64,000 nt of DNA from Vibrio cincinnatiensis DSM 19608 (GTDB lineage Bacteria > Pseudomonadota > Gammaproteobacteria > Enterobacterales > Vibrionaceae). The notes beneath the pieces are model-generated. The model had not been told where the DNA came from and searched no databases. It worked only from the letters and a program-made list of their open reading frames with translations. The position numbers and the translations under genes were made by a program. Shown piece after piece: positions 9,221-16,894 of this stretch. Position 1 is the first letter of the stretch. The number at the start of each line of letters is the position of its first letter. The stretch spans positions 124,001-188,000 of the forward strand of contig NZ_FUXB01000005.1 of the NCBI RefSeq assembly GCF_900167345.1, in the 5' to 3' direction.

Positions 9221-10432
9221 CTACAGTATTTCAACGGCTTTATGGAGTGCGTGGATAAACCGGTCCACATCTTGTAAGTTGTTGTATATCCCAAATGAAA
9301 TGCGTACCGTCCCCTGCAAGCCAAAGGCCTCCATGAGTGGGTGTGCACAGTGATGACCCGCTCGCACCGCAATGCCTTGTTGATCCAGTAAGGTGGCAAC
9401 ATCTTGATGATGCACGCCTTGTAAAATAAAACTGATAATGCTGGATTGGGGTTGGTAGCCAATAACCTTGATATCCTCTATCTCACAGAGCGCCGCATAG
9501 GTTTTGCTCTGTAACTCATGCAGATGTTGTAACACCGCTGCCTTAGGAAAAGATTGATACCATTCAATCGCACAGGCGAGCGCTAATGCGCCGGCAACAT
9601 TGGGTGTTCCTGCTTCAAATTTTCCCGGTAGACCCGCATAAGTGGTACCAGAAAAGGAGACTTTATCCACCATCTTTCCGCCTCCATGCCAAGGCGGCAT
9701 CGAGTTTAATAAGTCGGTTTTTCCATACAATACTCCAATCCCAGTAGGGGCGTAGAGTTTATGGCCGGAGAAAACATAGAAATCGGCATCAAGTTCAGCG
9801 ACATTCACCTTCTCATGCACAATACCTTGCGCCCCATCAACCACCACAATGGCTCCAATATGATGGGCCGCTTCAATCACTGACTCTATTGGATTGCGAG
9901 CTCCGGTTACGTTAGTCACATGAGCCAGTGAGATGATTTTACATTGCGGCGTGAGTTGTTGATAAAAAACGTTTAAATCAAATTCCCCTTGCTCAGTCAT
10001 TGGAATTTTGACGACTTTTGCTCCCGTTTGCTGAGCAACCATTTGCCAAGGCACGATATTGGCGTGATGCTCCGTTTCACAAAGCAGTATTTCGTCACCC
10101 GGAAGTAAAATATTGCGGGCATAACTTTGGGCAATCAAGTTGAGTGCTTCAGTAGCGCCTCGTGTCCAAATGATATTGCGGCTCTGTTCTGCCCCGATAA
10201 ACTGCGCAACACAGTGTCGTGCGGCTTCGAACTGTGAGGTGGCTTGAGCTGTTAAGGCGTGGCTCCCACGATGGACATTAGCATTGTGCGTTGAATAATA
10301 ATGGCTAAGAGTATCAATCACGCATTGCGGTTTTTGAGTGGTGGCTGCGCTGTCTAAATAAACCAGCGGTGCTTGATTGATCTGCTGTGTTAGTGCGGGA
10401 AATTGCGCACGGATGGCGGTGATATCTAACAT
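9221..10432 (-). CDS. csdA: cysteine desulfurase CsdA
   Basis: A PLP enzyme of the class V aminotransferase family that takes sulfur from cysteine and hands it to CsdE. The PLP lysine is in FSGHKLYAPTGIGVLYG, the PLP-contacting His in ETEHHANIVPW, and the active-site Cys in RAGHHCAHPLMEAFG (short group II-type loop, unlike the group I loop of IscS in the same window). Length 403 residues is normal. It is the last gene of a leftward set panE-yajL-csdA with a 6-bp gap to yajL. A second, general desulfurase (iscS) lies 43 kb away. Confidence 0.95.
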   Translation of the reverse strand: MLDITAIRAQFPALTQQINQAPLVYLDSAATTQKPQCVIDTLSHYYSTHNANVHRGSHALTAQATSQFEAARHCVAQFIGAEQSRNIIWTRGATEALNLIAQSYARNILLPGDEILLCETEHHANIVPWQMVAQQTGAKVVKIPMTEQGEFDLNVFYQQLTPQCKIISLAHVTNVTGARNPIESVIEAAHHIGAIVVVDGAQGIVHEKVNVAELDADFYVFSGHKLYAPTGIGVLYGKTDLLNSMPPWHGGGKMVDKVSFSGTTYAGLPGKFEAGTPNVAGALALACAIEWYQSFPKAAVLQHLHELQSKTYAALCEIEDIKVIGYQPQSSIISFILQGVHHQDVATLLDQQGIAVRAGHHCAHPLMEAFGLQGTVRISFGIYNNLQDVDRFIHALHKAVEIL

Positions 10433-10438
10433 AGGAAA

Positions 10439-11038
10439 TTATTCTTCACCTAATTTTTCATAGTGCAGTTGAGGGAGGGGAACTAAAGGAAGAGCGACCT
10501 GCTTTGCAAAGGTTTTCCCCGATAGCTGAGCAATAATTTCTATCGCAAATTCGAGTGCGCTTCCCGGCCCTTGGCTAGTCAGTAAGTTATGGTTAACATC
10601 AAAGGTGACTCGACGGTTACGCCAGCGATCTTGAGGAATATGACTTTGAAAACTGGGGTAAGCTGTCATGATGGCCCTAGGGTATAATTGATGGTGCTCT
10701 AACACGATAGCCGGAGAGGCACAAATGGCGGCGACTAATCGACCATCGTATTTTTGCTGTCTGAGAATTTCGACTAACAAGGTACTATCACGAAAGATTT
10801 CCGCTCCCTTTACCCCGCCCGGAAGAACGACAGCTGAAAACTCTTCATCGGCCACATCAACCAGTTTGCACTGGGCTGTCAGTATGATCCCCCGAGAGCC
10901 CATCACACTTAACTGGCCTGAAAAATCCGCACTGGCGACAATCACGTCATAATCGGCACGAACCAAAATATCGATGATGGTGACCGCTTCCAACTCTTCC
11001 GTTCCGGGAGCGATCGGGACCAATATGCGTTTTTTCAT
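10439..11038 (-). CDS. yajL: DJ-1/PfpI family protein, YajL-like
   Basis: A 199-residue DJ-1 superfamily protein, a class linked to protection from oxidative and carbonyl stress, with the biochemical activity still debated. The conserved glutamate is in PGTEELEAV and the reactive cysteine in the nucleophile elbow AAICASPAIVL, followed by the GPGSALEFAIEI helix. The frame could begin at a TTG at 11050, but the ATG at 11038 overlaps the panE stop as ATGA and has GGA about 9 bases upstream, so I chose it. Translation is probably coupled to panE. Confidence 0.92.
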   Translation of the reverse strand: MKKRILVPIAPGTEELEAVTIIDILVRADYDVIVASADFSGQLSVMGSRGIILTAQCKLVDVADEEFSAVVLPGGVKGAEIFRDSTLLVEILRQQKYDGRLVAAICASPAIVLEHHQLYPRAIMTAYPSFQSHIPQDRWRNRRVTFDVNHNLLTSQGPGSALEFAIEIIAQLSGKTFAKQVALPLVPLPQLHYEKLGEE

Positions 11039-11925
11039 TGAGATATCCAACGTTGTTGTAGCGAGTGAATGTGCTGATAAAGCTCCAGATTTGTGGGAAT
11101 GGATAACCCATGCTGCTGAGCTTTTTTCACCAGATAACCAGTGATAAAGTCTATCTCGGTTTGGCGTTGATGAACAACATCTTGCTGCATTGACGAGTGA
11201 TTTTTTGCGGTGGCAGTGATGACTTGATAAATGGACTCTGTTAATGCTGCTTTATCACACGGTATGCTTTCCGCCTGCATAACACTGACTAGCTCATGGA
11301 TAATCTGTTCGATAATAGAATAATACTGAGGCTGCGCCAGAGCCCCGTTGTTACATTGATGAATCGCTGTCAGCGGGTTAATAACACAATTGATCGCCAG
11401 TTTATGCCACAGCGCATGAGTTATCTCGGGATTCCAACTTACCGTAGGTAAGGCGTGATTAAAAACTTCGGTGAGAAATTCGCACTGTTTGCCTTGGGTA
11501 TTGTAGGCACCAAGTTGTGTCATTCCCTTTCCTGTGTGCATAACATGGTGGGGGGAGGTTTTTTGAGCACCATGTGTTGTGGTCGCCAATACGATGGGAT
11601 GATGGTTAATCTCTGTTGTGAGTGAATCTAGTGCGCCCATACCATTGTGCATAAAGATTAATATGGTTTCTGGTGCCAAATGGGGAAGTACCGGCGGCAA
11701 AGCTTGAGCCACTTGCCAAGCTTTTACCGTGATCAATAAAACATCAGCGTGACGGAGTGTCGAAAGTTGATTATAAGCATAAGAGATAGCTGGGCGATTA
11801 TCTTGAGATATAGACCAATGCTCGAGGCTTTGCGTTCCCCACAACGCTACCTGATGACCACTATGATGTAATTGATAGGCCCATAAACTGCCAATGGCCC
11901 CTGGCCCAAGTATGACGATATTCAT
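11035..11925 (-). CDS. panE: 2-dehydropantoate 2-reductase
   Basis: PanE (ApbA) reduces ketopantoate to pantoate with NADPH in vitamin B5 and coenzyme A synthesis. The Rossmann motif GPGAIGSLWAYQL is at residues 7-19; LITVKAWQV and FMHNGMGALD give the rest of the NADPH fold, and LWHKLAINCVINPLTA holds the catalytic lysine and asparagine. At 296 residues it is full length. It leads the leftward operon panE-yajL-csdA; the 188-bp gap to the divergent nucleotidase gene must hold both promoters. Confidence 0.95.
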   Translation of the reverse strand: MNIVILGPGAIGSLWAYQLHHSGHQVALWGTQSLEHWSISQDNRPAISYAYNQLSTLRHADVLLITVKAWQVAQALPPVLPHLAPETILIFMHNGMGALDSLTTEINHHPIVLATTTHGAQKTSPHHVMHTGKGMTQLGAYNTQGKQCEFLTEVFNHALPTVSWNPEITHALWHKLAINCVINPLTAIHQCNNGALAQPQYYSIIEQIIHELVSVMQAESIPCDKAALTESIYQVITATAKNHSSMQQDVVHQRQTEIDFITGYLVKKAQQHGLSIPTNLELYQHIHSLQQRWISQ

Positions 11926-12113
11926 GATTCTCTTTTATTCCTTTCATTATTATTCCGATAATACCGAGTTGTCATAAATTCCCAACCTATTGCTGATAAA
12001 TCATGGTCGAGTTGTGTAACCGTGAATATCTATTTTGTGTCACAGAAGTTAAATGTTTTTTCCTTTAGATTACATAAACTCTGTGATTTTTATCTAAATA
12101 AGGAAATGCAGTT

Positions 12114-14105
12114 ATGCGATTTAACCGTGTTCTACTCGCCAGTAGTATTGCGTTTGCGCTATTGGGGTGTAGCCAAAGCCCTTCTCCATCAACAGACAAT
12201 AGCGTATTTGAGCTAACCATTGCCCATATTAACGATACCCATTCTAGCTTTGATCCGGTACGTTCCAGTTTTTACATCAATAAGCAGCGTGTGTATAACG
12301 AATTTGGCGGACATCCGCGTATTCTCACTAAAGCCAATGAATATCGAGCAGAAGCGGAGAAAGAAAATCAAAGCTTGCTGTTTTTGCATGGCGGAGATGC
12401 TTGGCAGGGAAGTGCTTATTTTAAAATCAATGAAGGGGCAATGAATGCCGATATTCTCAGTCAAATGGGGATTGATGCGATGGCATTGGGGAATCACGAA
12501 TTTGATTTAAATAACCAAAAACTGAATGCCTTTTTAGATCAGATTAATTTCCCAGTTTTAGCGGCGAATATTGATGCCAGTTTAGATAAAGATTTAAAAG
12601 ATCAAACCAATTTAAAACCTTATGTGATTTACGCTTTTGATGGTTTTAGTAAACAACGAGTTGATGATGCGGAGTCTCTTCCTAAAGATAAACCGTTAGT
12701 GGCTGTATTGGGTATTGCCCTCGATGATATGCCTAACATTGCCCCTAATACGGGAGACTTACAATTTTTTGATATGGTCACCTCTGCGCAGGCGGCTGTG
12801 GATGAACTTCAGGCCCTTGGGATAAAGAATATTATTGCTGTCACTCATATCGGGAATGCGATTGATCTGGATCTTGCCAGCAAAGTGAACGGTATCGATC
12901 TGATTGTGGGGGGGCACTCACATACATTATTAGGCGATTTTACCAATTTGGGGCTGAGCAATAATGGTATCTATGCGCAGTTGGTTACGAATCCGAATGG
13001 AACAAGTAAGACCTGTGTTGTGCAAGCAGGAGAATTTGCTCAAGCCATTGGTAAAACTAAAGTGAGCTTTGATGCTCAAGGTGAATTGGTCTCTTGCGCG
13101 GGTCATAATACATTACTGAGTAATGATGAGTTCTATCATCAAGCTAACCGCCAAAGCGAAAGTGCGTTTAGTGAGAGTGAAAAAAGTAAAGCGATTCGTT
13201 TTATCGAACGTCAACGTAATATCGCCATTGCTGCTGAAGAAGCACAACTGCGCCGCCATATTGATTCAAAATACAAACCCTCAGTAGAGAAAGCTTATGG
13301 TGACGTGATAGCGAATGTGCCGCAAGAAATTCGCCATGCTCGCCGTCCTGGAGATAATCATTCAGATCAACACGGCTCTCAGGTCGCGCCGGTTGTTGCT
13401 TTAGGGCAGTATTACTGGGCAGCGAGTGATGAAGTCGTTCAAGTGACGGGGATGAAAGTGGATTTTGCTTTGACGGGAGCGGGCGGTATTCGCACCAATA
13501 TCAGTGAAGGTGAATATCGAGAAGGAGATGTAACGCTTGAAATGCTACCTTTTTCTAATTTCATGTCGGTTGTTCCGGTTAAGGGGAAGGTAATTAAAGC
13601 GCTGATCACTAAAACCGTGACAGAGACACTTCCCCCCAGTGCACATGCAGGGAAGTTTCCTTATGGAGGAAACTTGCGTTATGTCTTTGATGAAACGGTG
13701 GCTCATCAGCAAGGTCAGTTAACCTTGATTGAAGTGAATAGCGGCTCGCTTGATAATCCTAATTGGACGCCATTGCAGGATGATCGAATCTATAATGTTG
13801 CGATGAATAGCTACAATGCAACCGGTAATGATGGTTGGACGCCTTTGTTTGAAGCACAAAAAATAGAGACCAGTCGGGTGGATTTAGCTTATGTAGATGG
13901 AGCGTTAACCGCATTTCCAGTCAGCCATATTGAAGAGGTGGATGGACGTTATCAAGTTCGTTACCAATCTCAACCACTTAACTGCAAGGCTGAGCATGTG
14001 TTGTGTAATACCGATGCCCGTGCGGTGGTCAAATACATTGCTGAGCAGCAACCCATACTACAAGCGCTTGATTACCCAGTTGTCACGCTTAATCGAGTAA
14101 AATAG
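12114..14105 (+). CDS. lipoprotein bifunctional metallophosphatase / 5'-nucleotidase
   Basis: A UshA/NutA-type enzyme that should dephosphorylate nucleotides to nucleosides outside the inner membrane. The N-terminus is a lipoprotein signal with lipobox LLGC (Cys19) and Ser at +2, predicting an outer membrane lipoprotein. The calcineurin-like domain carries IAHINDTHS, GGDAWQGS, LGNHEFD, VTHIGN and GGHSHT; the 5-nucleotid_C domain shows GAGGIRTNISEGEY, LPFSNFMSVV and YNATGNDGW. At 663 residues it is about 100 longer than E. coli UshA; the extra length includes a charged, probably helical linker near residues 345-420. AAGGA lies upstream of the ATG. It lies tail to tail with the nucleoside channel gene ompK. 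No convincing Pho box was found upstream. Confidence 0.92.
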   Translation: MRFNRVLLASSIAFALLGCSQSPSPSTDNSVFELTIAHINDTHSSFDPVRSSFYINKQRVYNEFGGHPRILTKANEYRAEAEKENQSLLFLHGGDAWQGSAYFKINEGAMNADILSQMGIDAMALGNHEFDLNNQKLNAFLDQINFPVLAANIDASLDKDLKDQTNLKPYVIYAFDGFSKQRVDDAESLPKDKPLVAVLGIALDDMPNIAPNTGDLQFFDMVTSAQAAVDELQALGIKNIIAVTHIGNAIDLDLASKVNGIDLIVGGHSHTLLGDFTNLGLSNNGIYAQLVTNPNGTSKTCVVQAGEFAQAIGKTKVSFDAQGELVSCAGHNTLLSNDEFYHQANRQSESAFSESEKSKAIRFIERQRNIAIAAEEAQLRRHIDSKYKPSVEKAYGDVIANVPQEIRHARRPGDNHSDQHGSQVAPVVALGQYYWAASDEVVQVTGMKVDFALTGAGGIRTNISEGEYREGDVTLEMLPFSNFMSVVPVKGKVIKALITKTVTETLPPSAHAGKFPYGGNLRYVFDETVAHQQGQLTLIEVNSGSLDNPNWTPLQDDRIYNVAMNSYNATGNDGWTPLFEAQKIETSRVDLAYVDGALTAFPVSHIEEVDGRYQVRYQSQPLNCKAEHVLCNTDARAVVKYIAEQQPILQALDYPVVTLNRVK

Positions 14106-14136
14106 TCAGTGTTCAGTCACATTGATTGAATTTATC

Positions 14137-14170
14137 AACGGTCTTTTGTGGGAAATAAAGACCGTTTTTA
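14137..14170 (+). terminator. intrinsic terminator after the 5'-nucleotidase gene
   Basis: A perfect 10-bp stem (AACGGTCTTT with 14157-14166), 10-base loop, followed by TTTA. Placed 31 bp after the stop. Confidence 0.85.
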
Positions 14171-14180
14171 TTGACACAGA

Positions 14181-14211
14181 TAAAGAAAAGGTGAAGTTGA
14201 TACTTCACCTT
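14181..14211 (-). terminator. intrinsic terminator after ompK
   Basis: A perfect 10-bp stem (14188-14197 with 14202-14211) and a 4-base loop. Read on the minus strand it ends in TTTTCTTTA. It may also back up the nucleotidase terminator on the other strand. Confidence 0.85.
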
Positions 14212-14233
14212 AATTTTAAACAATGACGCTCAA

Positions 14234-15028
14234 TTAGAATTTATAAGTCACGGCTAGGTAGTGTCCGAAACCAGTGGTTTTACCTGCCCATCCGCCGTCT
14301 TTTAAGCCATAAACATCTTTATAACCTTTAAGGCCATAGCCGACCGCAAAGCGATCTGAATGCCAGTACAAGCCATTAAACATTGCACCGCCATGAGAAC
14401 TGTTGAGTTCTTTGTTGTCATCATCCATACCAAATTGGTAATCAATATAACCTTGGTAAGAGATAAATGAGCCATTCTCAAAGAAGTAGAAAGGTTTAAA
14501 CCAGTTGGTAGCAAAATGGAAACCATTCCAATCTTTGTTACTGCCTTCGTAAGTGGCGTATAAGTTCACCCCAACTTTACCAAACCAAGGCACCATCACA
14601 TCGGAGCCTAAACCAATTTTTTGGTTGTTAACACCATTACTGCCACCATCCCATTCGATCAGTGAAGCAATATACAGCTCTTGTACTGGGCCAAAAGAGA
14701 GGTCTTTACCCGTTAAAGCATCTAAAGACATACGAGGTGCAAATTTCATAAAGATTTTATCTTTACCGTATTTATCACTGCTCTTGTCACTGGTGAGGTT
14801 AAAAATGTCGACATAGCCATACAGATCAAAAATTCCAGAGCGACCACCAAACTCCATTTCTAGATAATCATGGTCAGATTTACCTGGGAGTTCATTGAAT
14901 GCTCCCATTAGGTTGAACTGTAGCCACTTATAATCATTTTTGTGGATATCACCATCGGAGTAGTCTGCTGCCATAACAGGAGCGGTAGTTGCAGCCATGA
15001 GGCCAAGAGCTAAAAGTGATTTACGCAT
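14234..15028 (-). CDS. ompK: outer membrane nucleoside channel OmpK (Tsx family)
   Basis: A 264-residue outer membrane barrel of the nucleoside-specific channel (Tsx) family. OmpK is known as the receptor of vibriophage KVP40 and has been linked to nucleoside uptake in V. cholerae. A signal peptide ends with PVMA near residue 20; the mature protein begins with a DYSDGDIHKNDYKWLQFN segment typical of OmpK and ends in the barrel signal YKF. GAGAGA precedes the ATG. Convergent with the 5'-nucleotidase, whose products it would import, and divergent from a porin-nuclease pair across a 747-bp regulatory region. A CRP-like half site lies about 120 bp upstream. Confidence 0.95.
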   Translation of the reverse strand: MRKSLLALGLMAATTAPVMAADYSDGDIHKNDYKWLQFNLMGAFNELPGKSDHDYLEMEFGGRSGIFDLYGYVDIFNLTSDKSSDKYGKDKIFMKFAPRMSLDALTGKDLSFGPVQELYIASLIEWDGGSNGVNNQKIGLGSDVMVPWFGKVGVNLYATYEGSNKDWNGFHFATNWFKPFYFFENGSFISYQGYIDYQFGMDDDNKELNSSHGGAMFNGLYWHSDRFAVGYGLKGYKDVYGLKDGGWAGKTTGFGHYLAVTYKF

Positions 15029-15505
15029 AGGAGTCTCTCAATATATGGGTTTCAAGAATGAGCTTTTTTCGTGCTACATGCTGTAGTGTGAATTTTATCT
15101 CTTTATTGGTGAATTTTAGTTGATTATTTTACTTTTGTTGCTTTTATTTGTGACTTTGATCTGGTTTTTGTTGTGTTGGGTATTTTAACTTGATGGGGTG
15201 AGAGTAGAACCTTGTATTAAACAAGGTGAGTATATTTGTGTTGTTTTTTTATAGGGTGATTAAACAATATAAATGTTGTATTGAAAAAATGTGATTTGAG
15301 TATTTTTTGCTATTTAAATTTTAATTTTCTTATGAGATGAATTGAATAAATATTTTTGTCTTACACTATTTTATTGAGTTTTTATTCTCTATCTTTCTAT
15401 AAAATAGATCTCTCTTTATTTATTTTTCATAGTGGTTGCCTTTTTCTTTTCAGAAAGTTTTCTATTTATTTTCCTTTCTTTTTTTCTAAGCCTTAATTAA
15501 ATCAA

Positions 15506-15521
15506 AAGCAAACGTTTGCTG
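15506..15521. promoter_or_regulatory. PurR-type operator
   Basis: AAGCAAACGTTTGCTG contains a 14-bp perfect palindrome (15507-15520). Against the PurR consensus ANGCAANCGNTTNCNT it misses only the last T. It lies 255 bp upstream of the porin gene and 478 bp upstream of ompK. Another LacI-family regulator could own it, since the family shares the AACGTT core. Confidence 0.6.
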
Positions 15522-15670
15522 TTTTTCTTTTATTTTTTGATAGTGAGACTTAAGTCAAGATATAAAGAAAATAACGTGGGTTTTGAACTTTTGTTAATTT
15601 GTCTAATGTATTGTTTTGTATTGGATTTATTTGTGTGGTTTTGGTTTTGTGGATTTCTGTTGACGATTTA

Positions 15671-15687
15671 TGTGAGTTTTGATCACA
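15671..15687. promoter_or_regulatory. CRP-like inverted repeat with non-standard spacer
   Basis: Both canonical half sites TGTGA and TCACA are present, but 7 bp apart where CRP prefers 6. It lies about 90 bp upstream of the porin start. Binding is therefore doubtful. Confidence 0.25.
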
Positions 15688-15775
15688 AAAAAGAAATATT
15701 TGTGAGGTTAGAATTACATTCCACTGTGATGGGATACTCATTTTTAGAACTGAACTCTATAGCAAGGAAAATGGC

Positions 15776-16870
15776 ATGCGAGTAATAAACTCTCGAAAAT
15801 CAGTGCTTCCTTTAGCGCTGTCCGCTGTATTTTTAGCTTTACCAATCACGAGTCAAGCGGCTCGGATTTATACTGCCGAAAATGGCGACTACATGGATGT
15901 ATTTGGTGAAGTTGGTGTTGGTGGTTATTTCGGAACAAAAGCTAAATATAAACAATACCACTCTGATGATTCATATATTGATGACACATTTGCGACTTTT
16001 GGTTCAAAGGGGCGTGTTGGTATTTTTGATTATCGTATTGAATTGGATTATGAGCGAGAAAATTGGCGTGGTGGTTCCGGGGATATGGAGCTTCATATTG
16101 ATAAAGCTTGGTTAGGATATCGTATTAATCAATATCATTATTTAGAGTTTGGTCTCACTGATACGGCATTTGATGATTATGATGCTTATGGTGATTTGAC
16201 CTTTGATACTGGTGCTGAAACTGGTGAAGCGGGTGACCAAGATAAAACAATCAAATATGAAGGGAATTATCAAAACTTTGCCGTAGGTCTTTCTTATAGT
16301 TACAAAGGTAAATCTTCATCTGGTCAAGCTCAAGGTAATATCACGAATGGATATGTGGGCTACTTTGGTGATGAATTTTCTATGGTACTGGGTGCTGAGC
16401 GTCGTAATGGTTCGGCAGGGGAGTCGAAATACGGTTTGTTTAAACTGTACGGCGTTGGGCTACGTTATGCGATCACTGATCAGCTCTTACTGGGGCTTAA
16501 TGGCTTTATTGAATATGAAGAAATCGGTGAGTGTACCACTACATCCGATCCTTGGGTCGATCCGGCGATTAAAGTTTGTAATCGCTATCAAGAATTTAAA
16601 AACCAAGGTGGACTTGTTTCGTTTCAATATAGCTTCAATGAACGTTGGGATTTAGTGGGTTCAGCAAACTATGAAGCTTATAAAGACTGGGACAGGGGAA
16701 GTCAGCAATGGGGAGGGGATGATGCTTTATGGGAAGCCATGGGACGTAGCCGAACTTTCCATACCATCGGGGTACGTTATAAACCCAGCCGTTCTTCCGT
16801 CATCGAGATTGAAGGCAATATTGGTGAGGCATATCAAGATGCGTACGCTAAAGCAACCGTCTTTTTCTAA
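15776..16870 (+). CDS. outer membrane porin (Gram-negative porin family)
   Basis: A 364-residue outer membrane beta-barrel. The signal peptide probably ends at TSQA (residue 28); alternating aromatic strands run throughout (FDYRIELDYERE, YHYLEFGLTD) and the chain ends in FF, the usual barrel-assembly signal. Two cysteines, C253 and C268, sit in one likely surface loop and could form a disulfide, which is unusual for a vibrio porin. The ATG at 15776 has AAGGA seven bases upstream; an ATG at 15771 is out of frame and too close. Only 24 bp separate it from the secreted nuclease gene, so the pair is probably one transcript. Substrate is not evident from the sequence. Confidence 0.88.
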   Translation: MRVINSRKSVLPLALSAVFLALPITSQAARIYTAENGDYMDVFGEVGVGGYFGTKAKYKQYHSDDSYIDDTFATFGSKGRVGIFDYRIELDYERENWRGGSGDMELHIDKAWLGYRINQYHYLEFGLTDTAFDDYDAYGDLTFDTGAETGEAGDQDKTIKYEGNYQNFAVGLSYSYKGKSSSGQAQGNITNGYVGYFGDEFSMVLGAERRNGSAGESKYGLFKLYGVGLRYAITDQLLLGLNGFIEYEEIGECTTTSDPWVDPAIKVCNRYQEFKNQGGLVSFQYSFNERWDLVGSANYEAYKDWDRGSQQWGGDDALWEAMGRSRTFHTIGVRYKPSRSSVIEIEGNIGEAYQDAYAKATVFF

Positions 16871-16894
16871 CCCGCTCAGTGAAGGATTATACTT

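Larger units (their letters stand above)
15029..15775. other. 747-bp AT- and T-rich intergenic region between ompK and the porin gene
   Basis: No plausible gene; the longest open frame is low-complexity Phe/Leu/Val-rich translation of T-rich DNA. It should hold the promoters of both divergent genes. Named sites in it are the PurR-like palindrome at 15506-15521, a CRP-like half site at 15149-15164 (TGTGA, six bases, then TCTGG) and a TGTGA/TCACA pair with a 7-bp spacer at 15671-15687. The region is much larger than neighbouring gaps, typical of a heavily regulated outer membrane gene. Confidence 0.6.

Noticed and set aside
9121..9462. 113-codon minus-strand ORF across the csdE-csdA junction
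   Set aside because: It is a shadow of csdE and csdA in another frame.
12042..12062. Single GTGTCAC heptamer upstream of the 5'-nucleotidase gene as a Pho box
   Set aside because: Neither flanking heptamer at the 4-bp spacing resembles CTGTCAT, and no -10 follows at the spacing seen at phoB and pstC.
15149..15164. CRP site upstream of ompK
   Set aside because: One half site is perfect, but the other (TCTGG) matches only two of five bases; mentioned in the gap description only.
15516..15785. 89-codon plus-strand ORF before the porin gene
   Set aside because: It is a low-complexity Phe/Leu/Val-rich translation of T-rich DNA, overlaps the porin start and has no good ribosome binding site.
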